A stretch of 64,000 bases of DNA from Marinobacter sp. BW6 (lineage in GTDB: Bacteria; Pseudomonadota; Gammaproteobacteria; Pseudomonadales; Oleiphilaceae), in assembly GCF_008107725.1 (NCBI RefSeq), contig NZ_VIRN01000037.1, forward strand, positions 310,001-374,000. The letters run 5' to 3'. Position numbers and translations under genes: made by a program. Below are positions 52,623 to 61,903 of this stretch, one piece after another; the stretch's first letter is position 1, and the number at the start of each line of letters is the position of its first letter. The notes under the pieces were generated by a model. It was not told the DNA's origin and made no database searches. It saw only the letters and a program-made list of their open reading frames with translations.

Positions 52623-53090
52623 ATGCCATCCGTTGAGTTAAACAAACCCGTTCCGGATTTTGAAGCTCCCGCTACCGGAGACCAGACCATTAGGTTGGAC
52701 AATCTGAAAGGTCAGAACGTGGTGATTTACTTCTATCCGAAGGACAACACCCCTGGCTGCACCACCGAAGGCCAGGACTTTCGGGACCGGATGAAAGAGT
52801 TTGAAGAGCTGGATACGGTCATTCTCGGGGTATCACGAGACGGCCTGAAAGCCCATGAGAACTTCCGGGCCAAGCATGAATTTCCCTTCCACCTGATTTC
52901 AGACAAGGACGAAGCCCTTTGCAACCTCTTTGACGTCATCAAGCTGAAAAAGCTCTATGGCAAGGAATACATGGGCGTCGATCGCAGCACCTTCCTGATC
53001 GACAAGGACGGCGTATTGACCGCTGAGTGGCGCAGCGTGAAGGTCAAAGGCCACGCCGACGAGGTCCTGGAGGCTGTAAAGGCGCTCTAA
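52623..53090 (+). CDS. bcp: Thioredoxin-dependent peroxiredoxin Bcp
   Basis: A 155-residue peroxiredoxin with ATG after AAAGGAGATGTC. The peroxidatic Cys is in FYPKDNTPGCTTEGQDFRD (about residue 45). The second Cys five residues later, which forms the disulphide in E. coli Bcp, is absent (Gln); another Cys occurs in EALCNLF (about 99). So it is a 1-Cys type or uses a distal resolving Cys. It reduces hydroperoxides in the cytoplasm. Convergent with the permease gene, 7 bp between stops. Confidence 0.93.
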   Translation: MPSVELNKPVPDFEAPATGDQTIRLDNLKGQNVVIYFYPKDNTPGCTTEGQDFRDRMKEFEELDTVILGVSRDGLKAHENFRAKHEFPFHLISDKDEALCNLFDVIKLKKLYGKEYMGVDRSTFLIDKDGVLTAEWRSVKVKGHADEVLEAVKAL

Positions 53091-53097
53091 GCGCCTT

Positions 53098-54177
53098 TCA
53101 GGCGTCGCTGGTTTCGGTCAGCGGCGCAGACTCCTTCACCGGCCAGGCGGCAAACACGGCCTTGAGCATCGTTGCCAGCGGAATGGCGAAGAAAACACCC
53201 CACAAGCCCCAGATTCCCCCGAAGAACAACACCGCGACAATAATCGCCACCGGGTGAAGGTTGTTCACCTCCGAGAAGAGAATCGGCACCAGAACGTTAC
53301 CGTCCAGAGCCTGGATGACGCCGTACACCACCATGACCCAGATGAAGTGACTACCCCAGCCGAAGGCAAACAGGGCAATCACCGCAACAGGAATGGTCAC
53401 GACAGCGGCGCCAATGTAGGGAATCACCACACTAAGACCCACCAGCAGTGAGAGCAGCGCGGCGTAGGGCATGCCCAACAGTTTGAAGCCAATGTAAGTA
53501 GCACCACCAACGATCAGAATCTCGACCGCCTTGCCACGGACATAGTTGGCACACTGAAGATTCACCTCGTGCCAGATCTGCAGCATCATTGGACGCTGAG
53601 GTGGCAACAGTTTGGCGATGGAGTTGAGCAGAACCTCCCTGTCCTTCAGGAAGAAAAACACCAAGATTGGCACCAGCACCATATAGATCAGTAACGCCAC
53701 CAGATCGGGAATGCTGGACAGCGAGAAAGACACCAGCCATTGGGTCATGTGGCCCACTTCGGTACTTACCTGACTATAGACAGTGCTGACGGCCTCTCCG
53801 GAGATCAGATGCGGATACTGCTGCGGCAGCAGCTCAAGATAAGACTGCAGCTCCCGAATGATTCGCGGCGCCTCACCGGCCAGGTTACTCAGCTGCGTCC
53901 AGATCAGCGGAAGCAAGCCGAACAGGAACCCCACAAGCACACCAAGAAACACCAGGAACACCCCGATGATCGAGATCGTCTCCGGCACACCCAGCTTGTT
54001 GAGCTTGGTCACCAAGCCCTGCAGAATAAAGGCGACGATCAAAGAGGCAATGGCTGGCGCAAGCATGGCACCGAACCAGATAACGAAGATGGTTCCTGTT
54101 ACCAGTATCAGGAACAGGATGACGGCTTCTTCATCCGAGAAGTATTTGTGCGCGAGACCGCGTAGTGTCCTGATCAT
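53098..54177 (-). CDS. AI-2E family (PerM-like) transporter
   Basis: A 359-residue inner-membrane protein with about eight helices and the AI-2E/UPF0118 hallmarks: LVAFILQGLVTKLNKLGVP, VPILVFFFLKDREVLL, and the late LVGLSVVIPYIGAAVVTIPVAVIALFAFG and PVAIIVAVLFFGGIWGLWGVFFAIPLATMLKAV. It ends with a Tyr/Ser-poor cytoplasmic tail. Members export small molecules or act as Na+(Li+)/H+ antiporters; the substrate here is unknown. The ATG follows GGAGCTGTAA. tusA is just upstream on the same strand. Confidence 0.88.
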   Translation of the reverse strand: MIRTLRGLAHKYFSDEEAVILFLILVTGTIFVIWFGAMLAPAIASLIVAFILQGLVTKLNKLGVPETISIIGVFLVFLGVLVGFLFGLLPLIWTQLSNLAGEAPRIIRELQSYLELLPQQYPHLISGEAVSTVYSQVSTEVGHMTQWLVSFSLSSIPDLVALLIYMVLVPILVFFFLKDREVLLNSIAKLLPPQRPMMLQIWHEVNLQCANYVRGKAVEILIVGGATYIGFKLLGMPYAALLSLLVGLSVVIPYIGAAVVTIPVAVIALFAFGWGSHFIWVMVVYGVIQALDGNVLVPILFSEVNNLHPVAIIVAVLFFGGIWGLWGVFFAIPLATMLKAVFAAWPVKESAPLTETSDA

Positions 54178-54193
54178 TTACAGCTCCGAAACC

Positions 54194-54421
54194 TTAACCG
54201 CCGCACTTTATCACAAACCGGTACTGCCCGGCGGTTTCAGAACTGCTCATCAACAGGTGATCAGACATCTGCAGGAAGGCCGGGATGTCACGGGCCGAAC
54301 CAGCATCCGTGGCGATCACTTCGAGTTCTTCACCGGGCGCCATGCTGTTCAGTTCCAATTTGGTTTTCAGCAGCGGCATCGGGCAGCGCAACCCGGAGGC
54401 ATCAAGCGTTCGATCAACCAT
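54194..54421 (-). CDS. tusA: Sulfur carrier protein TusA family (SirA-like)
   Basis: A 75-residue protein with the TusA signature LDASGLRCPMPLLKTKLELNSM, including the active Cys in CPMP. Members carry sulfur as a persulfide, for example to tRNA 2-thiouridine synthesis, or serve in other sulfur relays. It ends in CGG. The gene sits between the AI-2E permease and, divergently, bepA; this order (tusA-like, permease, bepA region) is common in Pseudomonas relatives. No strong ribosome-binding site is seen. Confidence 0.85.
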   Translation of the reverse strand: MVDRTLDASGLRCPMPLLKTKLELNSMAPGEELEVIATDAGSARDIPAFLQMSDHLLMSSSETAGQYRFVIKCGG

Positions 54422-54586
54422 ACTAGCGATACACCATCACAAAAATAATAAGCGGATTTAACAAGCGGGCATTATGCCGACAGTGATAATGTATTGCATC
54501 ACAATCCTCTTCAAGCGGGGGATCAGAACTTTTTATCGTAAACCGCTGTCAAATCGGCGATTCAGACCACAGGCATCCGGCACTAC

Positions 54587-56059
54587 ATGATTGTTAACCA
54601 ACTCCAACCTCGAACGCTCCCGGCACTGGCCATCATCGCCCTGCTGGCACTGTTGCTCGTTTCCCTGCCGGGCCATGCCCAGGAAAGCAGGCTACCAAGC
54701 ATTGGCGGTAACGGTGGAGGCCTGATTGCGGGTCAACAGGAATCGGATATTGGCCAACAGGTCATGGTGTCTATCCGCCGGTCAGCACCGCGAATCAGCG
54801 ACCCTCTGGTTTATGATTACCTGAGCGCCATTACCTATCGCCTGGTGCCCTCAGCGCCACTCCAGAACCGAAACCTGACCCTCGCACTGATCGACAGCCC
54901 CGCCATCAACGCTTTCGCCGTGCCCGGCGGCATTGTTGGTGTCAACGGCGGCCTGTTCCTCAACGCAGCCACTGAGCAACAATTTGCCTCCGTTCTGGCC
55001 CACGAGCTTGCCCATCTCAGTCAGCGGCATTTCGCCCGACGCATGGAACAACAGGAAACCAGTGCGCCGCTCACACTCGCGGGCATGATTGCCGGCATTG
55101 TGTTGTCGGCGGTCACCCAGTCTGATATCGGTTTTGCCGCTATTGCGGGCACCCAGGCCCTGGCGGCTCAGAACATGCTTGCGTACAGCCGCGCCCATGA
55201 ACAGGAAGCCGACAGGGTCGGGCTCGACATCCTGGCCAGTGCCGGAATGGACCCTCGTGGCATGCCAGAAATGTTTGAGATCATGATGCGCCAGAATCGC
55301 ATGCAGGGAAATCGACTGCCCGAGTACCTGTCCACACACCCGTTAACCCAGAGCCGTGTGGCCGACACACGTAGCCGTGCAGAACAGTATCCGGACGAAG
55401 ACATCCGGGACGGCCAGGAATATCACCTGATGCGCAGCAGGCTGCAGGTACACTACGCGCCCTCACCCGACGTTGCCGTGGAGACCTTCGAGGCCTACCT
55501 GGACCGACCCGATGCACAAAGAAACGACGCTATCCGCTATGGCTTGTCCGTGGCCTATCTCGAGGACAGGCAGTACGACAAGGCAGTAGACACACTGAAT
55601 GATCTGCTAACCAAGAACCCCGGCCGGATCACGTTTCAGGTCACCCTGGCGGAAGTCAGACTGGCGCAGAATCGCATGGACCAGGCACGGGTTATCCTGA
55701 AAGACGCGCTGACGCGGAACCCGGGGAACTATCCAATCACCCACACGCTGGCCCGCACGGAAATAGCAGACGGCAATGGCGCGGCAGCGGCGGAATACCT
55801 TAAACAGCTCACCCGCCAACTGCCAGGACAAGAACACCTATGGCTAAAACTGGCAGAGGCAGAGGGTATGGCAAGGAACATCGTTGGGGTGCATCGCGCC
55901 CGCGCAGAATACGATGTCCTGATGGGCGATCTGGAGTCTGCCCAGCGTCAGCTCAGGCAGGCCCAGGAGAAGTTGCCGGCGGGCGCTCCACAACGGCAGA
56001 TTGTGACCGAGCGACTGGCGGAAATCACCAGCCGCCTGCACGCCCGGGCCAACAGTTGA
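54587..56059 (+). CDS. bepA: M48-family periplasmic metalloprotease with TPR repeats, BepA (YfgC)
   Basis: A 490-residue protein. Signal peptide (LALLLVSLPGHAQ), M48 peptidase domain with zinc motif HELAHLSQRHF and the downstream EADRVG Glu ligand, then TPR helices from about residue 300 (NDAIRYGLSVAYLEDRQYDKAVDTLNDLLTKNPG and later repeats). BepA acts in the periplasm on assembly or removal of LptD and other outer-membrane proteins, which links it to bamC here. The start codon has no obvious Shine-Dalgarno sequence. Its stop abuts the nadA stop on the other strand (TGATCA). Confidence 0.93.
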   Translation: MIVNQLQPRTLPALAIIALLALLLVSLPGHAQESRLPSIGGNGGGLIAGQQESDIGQQVMVSIRRSAPRISDPLVYDYLSAITYRLVPSAPLQNRNLTLALIDSPAINAFAVPGGIVGVNGGLFLNAATEQQFASVLAHELAHLSQRHFARRMEQQETSAPLTLAGMIAGIVLSAVTQSDIGFAAIAGTQALAAQNMLAYSRAHEQEADRVGLDILASAGMDPRGMPEMFEIMMRQNRMQGNRLPEYLSTHPLTQSRVADTRSRAEQYPDEDIRDGQEYHLMRSRLQVHYAPSPDVAVETFEAYLDRPDAQRNDAIRYGLSVAYLEDRQYDKAVDTLNDLLTKNPGRITFQVTLAEVRLAQNRMDQARVILKDALTRNPGNYPITHTLARTEIADGNGAAAAEYLKQLTRQLPGQEHLWLKLAEAEGMARNIVGVHRARAEYDVLMGDLESAQRQLRQAQEKLPAGAPQRQIVTERLAEITSRLHARANS

Positions 56060-57121
56060 TCAGGCGTTGCCAGCAGCCTTCAGATTCATGTTGGCGGTGA
56101 AATCCAGCATGCGCTCCAGAGGCTGCAGAGCTTTCTCTCTCAGTTCCGGGTCCACCAGAACTTCCTGATCACCCTGTTCCAGCACCTGTAGCAGATTCTT
56201 GAGGCCATTCATGGCCATCCAGGGACAATGGGCGCAGCTGCGACAGGTGGCTCCATTACCTGCAGTGGGCGCCTCAATCAGCGTTTTGTTCGGGGCCAAC
56301 TGCTGCATCTTGTAGAAGATGCCGTTGTCGGTGGCAACAATGAACTTTTCGTTCGGCAAGGTCTGGACGGCGTGAATCAGCTGCGAGGTTGATCCCACAA
56401 CATCCGCCATCTCAACCACGGCATCCGGCGATTCCGGGTGGACCAGAACCGCTGCGTCCGGATACAGCGCCTTCAAATCCTCCAGCCCGCGATATTTGAA
56501 TTCCTCATGGACGATACAGGAGCCGTCCCAGAGCAGCATATCGGCGCCTGTGGTTTTCTGAACATAGTGTCCCAGGTGTTTGTCCGGCGCCCAGAGAATT
56601 TTTTCGCCGCGAGCATCCAGATCTTCAACAATTGCCTGGGCACAGCTTGAGGTGACCACCCAGTCTGCCCTCGCCTTCACCGCTGCCGAGGTATTGGCAT
56701 AGACCACAACGGTACGGTCTGGATGCTGATCGCAAAACTCGGCGAATTCATCAGCAGGACAGCCCACATCCAGGGAGCAGGTTGCTTCAAGCGTCGGCAT
56801 CAGAACACGCTTTTCCGGATTCAGAATCTTGGCGGTTTCACCCATGAACCTTACGCCGGCCACCACGATGGTCGAAGCTGAATGCTGGTTACCAAACCGC
56901 GCCATCTCCAGGGAATCGGCAACACAGCCACCGGTTTCTTCGGCAAGACGCTGAATGTCGGGATCGGTGTAATAATGAGCCACAAGCACCGCATCCTGAT
57001 CCTTCAGGGCCGATTTGATACGAGCCTCCAGCTCAGACTTTTCGTCCTCACTGAGCGGCTTCGGCTCGGCGGCATGGGCCAGGTGTTCTTGAATCAGGAT
57101 ACGGTCTTCAGCGTAGGTCAT
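56060..57121 (-). CDS. nadA: Quinolinate synthase NadA
   Basis: A 353-residue enzyme from the ATG at 57121 (MTYAEDR). The [4Fe-4S] Cys ligands appear in [30 protein letters not shown] and [19 protein letters not shown]. Substrate motifs [18 protein letters not shown] and FMGETAKIL are intact. It condenses iminoaspartate and dihydroxyacetone phosphate to quinolinate for NAD synthesis. It lies downstream of the two tRNA-Lys genes, separated by a terminator. Confidence 0.96.
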   Translation of the reverse strand: MTYAEDRILIQEHLAHAAEPKPLSEDEKSELEARIKSALKDQDAVLVAHYYTDPDIQRLAEETGGCVADSLEMARFGNQHSASTIVVAGVRFMGETAKILNPEKRVLMPTLEATCSLDVGCPADEFAEFCDQHPDRTVVVYANTSAAVKARADWVVTSSCAQAIVEDLDARGEKILWAPDKHLGHYVQKTTGADMLLWDGSCIVHEEFKYRGLEDLKALYPDAAVLVHPESPDAVVEMADVVGSTSQLIHAVQTLPNEKFIVATDNGIFYKMQQLAPNKTLIEAPTAGNGATCRSCAHCPWMAMNGLKNLLQVLEQGDQEVLVDPELREKALQPLERMLDFTANMNLKAAGNA

Positions 57122-57256
57122 TACTGCGTCTCTGTGTTGCGTGCACCGGGGCATTATAGCATTCATGCCCCGGCCTTAATGTTTCTGAAACAGTGCTATC
57201 ACAAAGTTGTGATTGTTTTTTCTATTTCCTGTTTACCTAGGTAGGAACGTATACGC

Positions 57257-57286
57257 AAAAAAAAAGAGCCCGGAGGCTCTTTTTTC
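57257..57286 (-). terminator. Terminator after the tRNA-Lys genes
   Basis: GAGCC-CGGA-GGCTC stem flanked by a run of A on one side and T on the other, so it works in both directions. On the minus strand it ends the tRNA transcript before nadA. Confidence 0.85.
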
Positions 57287-57312
57287 ACAAAAACCCGCAG
57301 GTTCCTGTTATT

Positions 57313-57388
57313 TGGTGGGTCGTGAAGGATTCGAACCTTCGACCAATTGGTTAAAAGCCAACTGCTCTACCAACTGAGCTAACGACCC
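57313..57388 (-). tRNA. tRNA-Lys (anticodon TTT), second copy in transcript
   Basis: A 76-nt cloverleaf with encoded CCA; acceptor GGGTCGT/ACGACCC, anticodon loop CTTTTAA with TTT for lysine. The gene sequence is identical to the copy at 57457. Confidence 0.97.
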
Positions 57389-57456
57389 TGAACTGCCGAC
57401 TGAAGCCGTGGCTTCAACCCATACCGAATGACTCAGCCCACCCGGTATTTCGTGTT

Positions 57457-57532
57457 TGGTGGGTCGTGAAGGATTCGAACCTTCGACCAATTGGTTAAAA
57501 GCCAACTGCTCTACCAACTGAGCTAACGACCC
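57457..57532 (-). tRNA. tRNA-Lys (anticodon TTT), first copy in transcript
   Basis: Identical 76-nt tRNA-Lys(TTT) with encoded CCA. A 68-bp spacer separates it from the second copy; both are probably cut from one precursor. Confidence 0.97.
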
Positions 57533-57545
57533 AAACGAGGCGCAT

Positions 57546-57573
57546 ATAGTAATGATTTTTGGCCGTTGATCAA
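57546..57573 (-). promoter_or_regulatory. Probable promoter of the tRNA-Lys pair
   Basis: TTGATC (57568-57573) and TACTAT (57546-57551) are 16 bp apart on the minus strand, 14 bp before the first tRNA. The GC-rich GCGCC stretch after the -10 is typical of stringently controlled stable-RNA promoters. Confidence 0.55.
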
Positions 57574-57617
57574 CCCCTTTGTCTCAGGTTTCTCAACATT
57601 TTTGCCACGCCCGGCAA

Positions 57618-58364
57618 TCAGCCGTTCTGGGACTCAAGAAACTTCCGCGCCAGGTCCGCAGCACTGCTGGACGGGTAATCTTCAATCACCGTTTGCATGC
57701 TGCGCCGTGCTTGTTCCTTTTCACCCAGGCGATCATGGGTCACACCCAGCTTGTAGACGGCATCCGGAGCCTTGCGGTGATCGGCAAAGCGGGTAGCAAC
57801 AATGGTGAACGCCTGCTTTGCCTGCTCCAACTGCGGCTTGACCAGGTACACCTCACCCAGCCAGTAATAGGCGTTCACAGTCAGATCGCCTTCCGGATAT
57901 TCATCGATGAACTCGTATATCCGGCTGACGGCCTCATCGTATTGTTTCTGGTTACGGATCAGATCCTGGATCTGTTCGTAGGCCTTTCGCTCTTCCGCAT
58001 CCGGCTGTCGGTATTCCTTTGCCGCCGGAGCGGATCCGGAGGCTGTAGAGCCGTTACCGACGCTGGTATCGGGAGCGGGTTGAGAGGCCACCTTTTCCGA
58101 GAGGTCCAGAATACGCTGGTCCAGATCGATATAGCGGTCACGCCCCTGCTGCTGCAGACGGTTAATCAAATGCCTCTGCTCCTCGACTTCGCCCTGGAGC
58201 CGCCTGACTTCACCCTGAAGCTGCTGGATCATGTAGAACAGTTCAGACGTCGCCTGGCTGCTATTGGCGCTGCGCTGATTGTCCTGAGCTGATTGCGCCA
58301 GGGTAACTCCCGCCTGCCCGAGGGCGAGCGGGAACACCACTGTCGCCATGAGGGTTTTTCTCAT
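57618..58364 (-). CDS. cpoB: Cell division coordinator CpoB (YbgF)
   Basis: A 248-residue periplasmic protein from the ATG at 58364. Signal peptide (VFPLALGQAGVTLAQ), an N-terminal coiled coil (SELFYMIQQLQGEVRRLQGEVEEQRHLINRLQQQ, about residues 40-75) that trimerises in relatives, a Ser/Ala/Pro linker, and three C-terminal TPRs (YDEAVSRIYEFIDEYPEGDLTVNAYYWLGEVYL onward). It binds TolA and links Tol-Pal function to septal peptidoglycan synthesis. Last gene of the tol-pal cluster. Confidence 0.93.
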   Translation of the reverse strand: MRKTLMATVVFPLALGQAGVTLAQSAQDNQRSANSSQATSELFYMIQQLQGEVRRLQGEVEEQRHLINRLQQQGRDRYIDLDQRILDLSEKVASQPAPDTSVGNGSTASGSAPAAKEYRQPDAEERKAYEQIQDLIRNQKQYDEAVSRIYEFIDEYPEGDLTVNAYYWLGEVYLVKPQLEQAKQAFTIVATRFADHRKAPDAVYKLGVTHDRLGEKEQARRSMQTVIEDYPSSSAADLARKFLESQNG

Positions 58365-58380
58365 GGTCCTTCCTGTGTGA

Positions 58381-58953
58381 TTACTCAAATACGAGTTCCA
58401 CACGACGGTTCTGGGCCCAGGCACTTTCGCTGGAACCCATCACTGCCGGCTTCTCTTCACCATAGCTTACGGTTTCGAGCTGGCCACGTGAAGCGCCATT
58501 GACGATCAGGAAGCGCTGTACAGCGTTGGCACGACGCTCACCAAGAGCCAGGTTGTATTCCTTGGTGCCGCGCTCATCGGCGTGGCCCTCGATACGCACA
58601 CTCTGACCCGGGTTATTGGCGAGGAAGCGAGCATGAGCAACCAGGACGTCGCGCGCTTCCTGCTTGATTTCAGCAGTGTCGAAATCAAAGTAGAACACGG
58701 TAACTTCGCGCAGAGCCTGCTGCTCTGCCTGCTCGCGCGCGGCCATGCGCTCTTCTTCGGTCATGGCTGACGAAGAAACACCACCCTGGTCATCACCGCC
58801 ATAAACAGTGGAACCGCCTTCCTGGTCTACCGCAGCAACATCTGAGCCATACTCACCGCCTTCCTCTGGGGTACCACCGGTGGAGCTACAACCAGCTACC
58901 AGACCAACAGACAACAACAGCGCGAATGCTTTTGATTGAGCCGAAAAATTCAT
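58381..58953 (-). CDS. pal: Peptidoglycan-associated lipoprotein Pal
   Basis: A 190-residue lipoprotein (lipobox VAGC) with a Gly/Ser/Glu-rich linker and an OmpA-type peptidoglycan-binding domain: VFYFDFDTAEIKQEARDVLVAHARFL, RIEGHADERGTKEYNLALGERRANAVQRFL and VSYGEEKPAV. It tethers the outer membrane to peptidoglycan and partners TolB. It is encoded between tolB (67 bp) and cpoB (16 bp). Confidence 0.96.
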   Translation of the reverse strand: MNFSAQSKAFALLLSVGLVAGCSSTGGTPEEGGEYGSDVAAVDQEGGSTVYGGDDQGGVSSSAMTEEERMAAREQAEQQALREVTVFYFDFDTAEIKQEARDVLVAHARFLANNPGQSVRIEGHADERGTKEYNLALGERRANAVQRFLIVNGASRGQLETVSYGEEKPAVMGSSESAWAQNRRVELVFE

Positions 58954-59020
58954 ACTTCCTTCCTTTCAGTTGAGTGACGTAGTTAGTTGAACAATTGCCG
59001 ACGCCGACAAGCCCCGGCAA

Positions 59021-60334
59021 TCAGCGAACCAAAGGTCCCCAGGCAGGCTCACGGACATCCCCCTCGGATGCGGGCAAGCTGTATGCTGCCCCACCATCCG
59101 CAGAAATAACCGTGAGCACGTTGGTCCCGTTCTGCCGGGTGGCATAGATCAGCATCCGGCCGTTGGGAGCCACACTGGGAGACTCATCAGACTCCGTACG
59201 GGTAAGGATGGTTTCCTCACCGGTTTTCAGTTCGGTACGTGCAATGTGAAATGCCCGATCCCGCTGGTGAACGTAATAAACATACTGTCCATCATTGTCG
59301 GGCCTGGGTCGGGCGTTGTAGCGGCTGCCAAAGGTAATACGACGGGGCTCCGCACCTGGTGTTTCCATGTGGTAAATCTGCGGGCCGCCGGATCGATCCG
59401 AAGTGAAGAAAACGCCCTTGCCACTGGCGTCCCAGCTCGGTTCGGTATCAATAGCCCAATGGTTGGTCAGCTTGGTCAGTTGTCGACTCTCCAGATTCAT
59501 CCGGTAGATCTCGGCATTGCCATCTTTCGAAAGGGTCATCAATAGCGATCTGCCGTCGTCCGACCAGGCCGGCGCCGAGTTCAGCCCAGGAAAATCAGCC
59601 ACTTTGGTACGCTTACCAGTCCCAAGTTCATGAACAAAAATAACCGGCTTGCCAGTTTCGAACGACACATAGGCCAGCTTCTTGCCATCCGGTGACCAGG
59701 CCGGTGACAAAATGGGCTCCTGGCTTTCCAGCCGTATCCGGGCGCGCTTGCCATCAACGTCACTCACCTGCAGACGGTAACGGGGCTTGCCATTGGCAGT
59801 ATCCAGCGTCACGTAGGCCAGCTTGGTTGAGAAAGCGCCAGGCACGCCAGTGATGGCTTCATAAACCTTGTCGCTGACATGGTGCGCCAGAGAGCGCATA
59901 TTGGAAGCCGGTGCAGCGGCGGTTTCACCGAGAATCCGCTCCTCTCGGTTTACATCGAACAGCTCATAGCGGGCCTGGACACGGTCACCGCTTCGAGTGA
60001 GCGACCCGACCAGCACGTAGCGCTGGCCAAGAAGACGCCAATCCCGAAAATACACTTCTTCCCGCCGGGATGGCAGGCTCAGCATTTTCTCCGGAGGTAG
60101 GGTACGGAACTCCCCAGTCATGGACAGATCCGCCTGGACAATGCTGCCGGCTTTGTCTCCGGCCGGCATCTGTCCGGACTCAGCGAAGGGCACCACCGCA
60201 ACAGGAATAGCGGCATCGGCACCTTCGGTAATCCGGATTAAAAGCTCGGCACGGGCTCCTGAAACCGCGAAGAAAATCAGGGCAATGGCGGCGAGCAGCG
60301 TTCTGGACGGTTTGTACCAAATACGATGTGTCAT
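59021..60334 (-). CDS. tolB: Tol-Pal system periplasmic protein TolB
   Basis: A 437-residue protein with a signal peptide (LLAAIALIFFAVSGARA), a small N-terminal alpha/beta domain (IRITEGADAAIPVAVVPF) and a six-bladed beta-propeller of WSPDGKKLAYVS-type repeats (SPAWSPDGK, APAWSDDGRS, EPSWDASGK, ARPRPDNDGQ, SPSVAPNGR). It sits in the periplasm, binds Pal and passes the TolA signal. 16 bp after tolA. Confidence 0.96.
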   Translation of the reverse strand: MTHRIWYKPSRTLLAAIALIFFAVSGARAELLIRITEGADAAIPVAVVPFAESGQMPAGDKAGSIVQADLSMTGEFRTLPPEKMLSLPSRREEVYFRDWRLLGQRYVLVGSLTRSGDRVQARYELFDVNREERILGETAAAPASNMRSLAHHVSDKVYEAITGVPGAFSTKLAYVTLDTANGKPRYRLQVSDVDGKRARIRLESQEPILSPAWSPDGKKLAYVSFETGKPVIFVHELGTGKRTKVADFPGLNSAPAWSDDGRSLLMTLSKDGNAEIYRMNLESRQLTKLTNHWAIDTEPSWDASGKGVFFTSDRSGGPQIYHMETPGAEPRRITFGSRYNARPRPDNDGQYVYYVHQRDRAFHIARTELKTGEETILTRTESDESPSVAPNGRMLIYATRQNGTNVLTVISADGGAAYSLPASEGDVREPAWGPLVR

Positions 60335-60350
60335 GGTGTTATCCGTATCC

Positions 60351-61388
60351 TTATCTCAACCGGCGTGGGTTGAATTCAATCGTAAACTGTCGGAAATACC
60401 GTTCAAAGGTATCCCGATCATTGGGTATCGGGTAACGGCTCAGTGAGCGCACTGCTCCCAAAGCGGAATTATCAAAAGCAGTGTTGCCACTGCTGCTGAC
60501 CAAACGTACTCCGGCAAGCTCTCCGGTCGGTAACAGGTTGATCTGGAGCCGCGCGGTCATCTCTTCAGTGGCCGACGATGGCGGATACCACGCCTGGCTC
60601 AATCGCTCACGGATCAGTGCCTGGTACTTCTCACTATCCGACAGCATCTGAGCTTCCCGGGCTTTCGCGGCAGCCGCCTCTTGCTGGCGACGGGCTTGCT
60701 CTTCCCGAGCTTTTTGAGCCGCCTCCGCCTGAGCCTCAAGCTGCTGTTCCCGAAGCTTCCGCTCCGCCTCGAGACGTTTGCGCTCAGCTTCCTGGCGAGC
60801 CAGTTCCTCCTGGCGCTTGCGTTCGGCCTCTTCCCGCTTGCGCTGCTCTTCCTGCCTACGCTTCTCTTCTTCGGCCTTTCGTCTGGCCTCTTCTTGCCGG
60901 CGCTTCTCTTCCTCGGCTTTCTGTCGAGCACGCTCTTTGGCTTCCGCTTCCGCCTTTTTACGCGCCGCTTCCTCTTCACGCGCTTTCTGGGCTTCCCGTT
61001 CCTTCGCTTCGGCTTCCTGGCGCTCTTGTTCTTTCTGCTGCTGAAGTCGTTTCTGCTCTTCCTGGCGCTTCTGTTCGGCAATGCGGCGGGCCTCTTCCTC
61101 CTGCCTTTGCCGCTCTGCTTCTTCCCGGCGACGCTGCTCCTCGGCAAGGCGCTCTTCATCCCGCTTCTGTTGATCATCTGGCTCAACAACCGGGCTGGGC
61201 TCAGGCTCTTGCTGAGTAATCAACCGCGCAGAAATGCTTCTCGGCGGCGGCTCGTGATCGGTACTGGTCCAGGACCAACCTGCCAGCGCGATACCCAGAA
61301 TCAACAGGTGCAGCGTTACCGAGAGCGCCACCGGTGATTTCCACGGAGACACGCCGGTTGTGGTTACTTCCCGCTGGTTATCTCTCAC
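60351..61388 (-). CDS. tolA: Tol-Pal system protein TolA
   Basis: A 345-residue protein beginning at a GTG after GGAG. One inner-membrane helix near the N-terminus (VALSVTLHLLILGIALAGWSW), a long Glu/Arg/Lys/Ala/Gln-rich coiled coil (about residues 70-240), and a C-terminal TolA III domain (YQALIRERLSQAWYPPSSATEEMTARLQINLLPTGELAGVRLVSSSGN). It links the TolQR motor to TolB and Pal. The coiled coil makes the DNA repetitive here and creates open frames in several other frames. Confidence 0.94.
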   Translation of the reverse strand: MRDNQREVTTTGVSPWKSPVALSVTLHLLILGIALAGWSWTSTDHEPPPRSISARLITQQEPEPSPVVEPDDQQKRDEERLAEEQRRREEAERQRQEEEARRIAEQKRQEEQKRLQQQKEQERQEAEAKEREAQKAREEEAARKKAEAEAKERARQKAEEEKRRQEEARRKAEEEKRRQEEQRKREEAERKRQEELARQEAERKRLEAERKLREQQLEAQAEAAQKAREEQARRQQEAAAAKAREAQMLSDSEKYQALIRERLSQAWYPPSSATEEMTARLQINLLPTGELAGVRLVSSSGNTAFDNSALGAVRSLSRYPIPNDRDTFERYFRQFTIEFNPRRLR

Positions 61389-61410
61389 AACACTCCTGCC
61401 CGCACCACTA

Positions 61411-61857
61411 TCAATTGTCGTCCCGGGGTGATTCAGTGATCAGGCCGATACTGCTCGCCCCGGCACCCTGTAGCTCTGCCATCAGCCTGACAACCGTGCC
61501 GTAAGGAACGTTTTCATCACCGCGAACCAGAACCTCGCTTGAAGCGCGCTGTGAAAGAATTTTGGAAATCTGCGCCCGTAAATCTGCCAACGTCATGGGG
61601 TCACTGCCCTCATCACCGATTTCCACGTAGTAAGCACCGTTCGCATCTACGGAAACGATTATGGACTCTACATCCTTATCAGCCTGAATCGGATCCGAGG
61701 TTGTCTGAGGCAAATCTACCTTGACTCCCTGGGTCAGCATCGGAGCGGTGACCATGAAAATAATCAGCAGCACCAGCATCACGTCAATGTATGGAACAAC
61801 ATTGATCTCTGACATCGGCTTGCGCCGGTTTTCCGGCATCATTCCCATGCCTTTCAT
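61411..61857 (-). CDS. tolR: Tol-Pal system motor protein TolR
   Basis: A 148-residue ExbD/TolR protein: short cytoplasmic start, one membrane helix with the critical Asp (MSEINVVPYIDVMLVLLIIFMVTAP), and a periplasmic domain (VDLPQTTSDPI, VLVRGDENVPYGTVVRLMAELQGAG). It forms the proton-driven motor with TolQ. The N-terminal MKGMGMMPENRR extension is a little longer than usual. Confidence 0.95.
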   Translation of the reverse strand: MKGMGMMPENRRKPMSEINVVPYIDVMLVLLIIFMVTAPMLTQGVKVDLPQTTSDPIQADKDVESIIVSVDANGAYYVEIGDEGSDPMTLADLRAQISKILSQRASSEVLVRGDENVPYGTVVRLMAELQGAGASSIGLITESPRDDN

Positions 61858-61903
61858 AAAGCAGTGCTCCTAAGCTGATCCCCGCCCATGAATTCCACCA
61901 CTG

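Noticed and set aside
60578..61219. Long plus-strand frames over tolA
   Set aside because: The repetitive Glu/Lys/Arg/Ala coiled-coil DNA opens several other frames; the TolA reading is clearly right.
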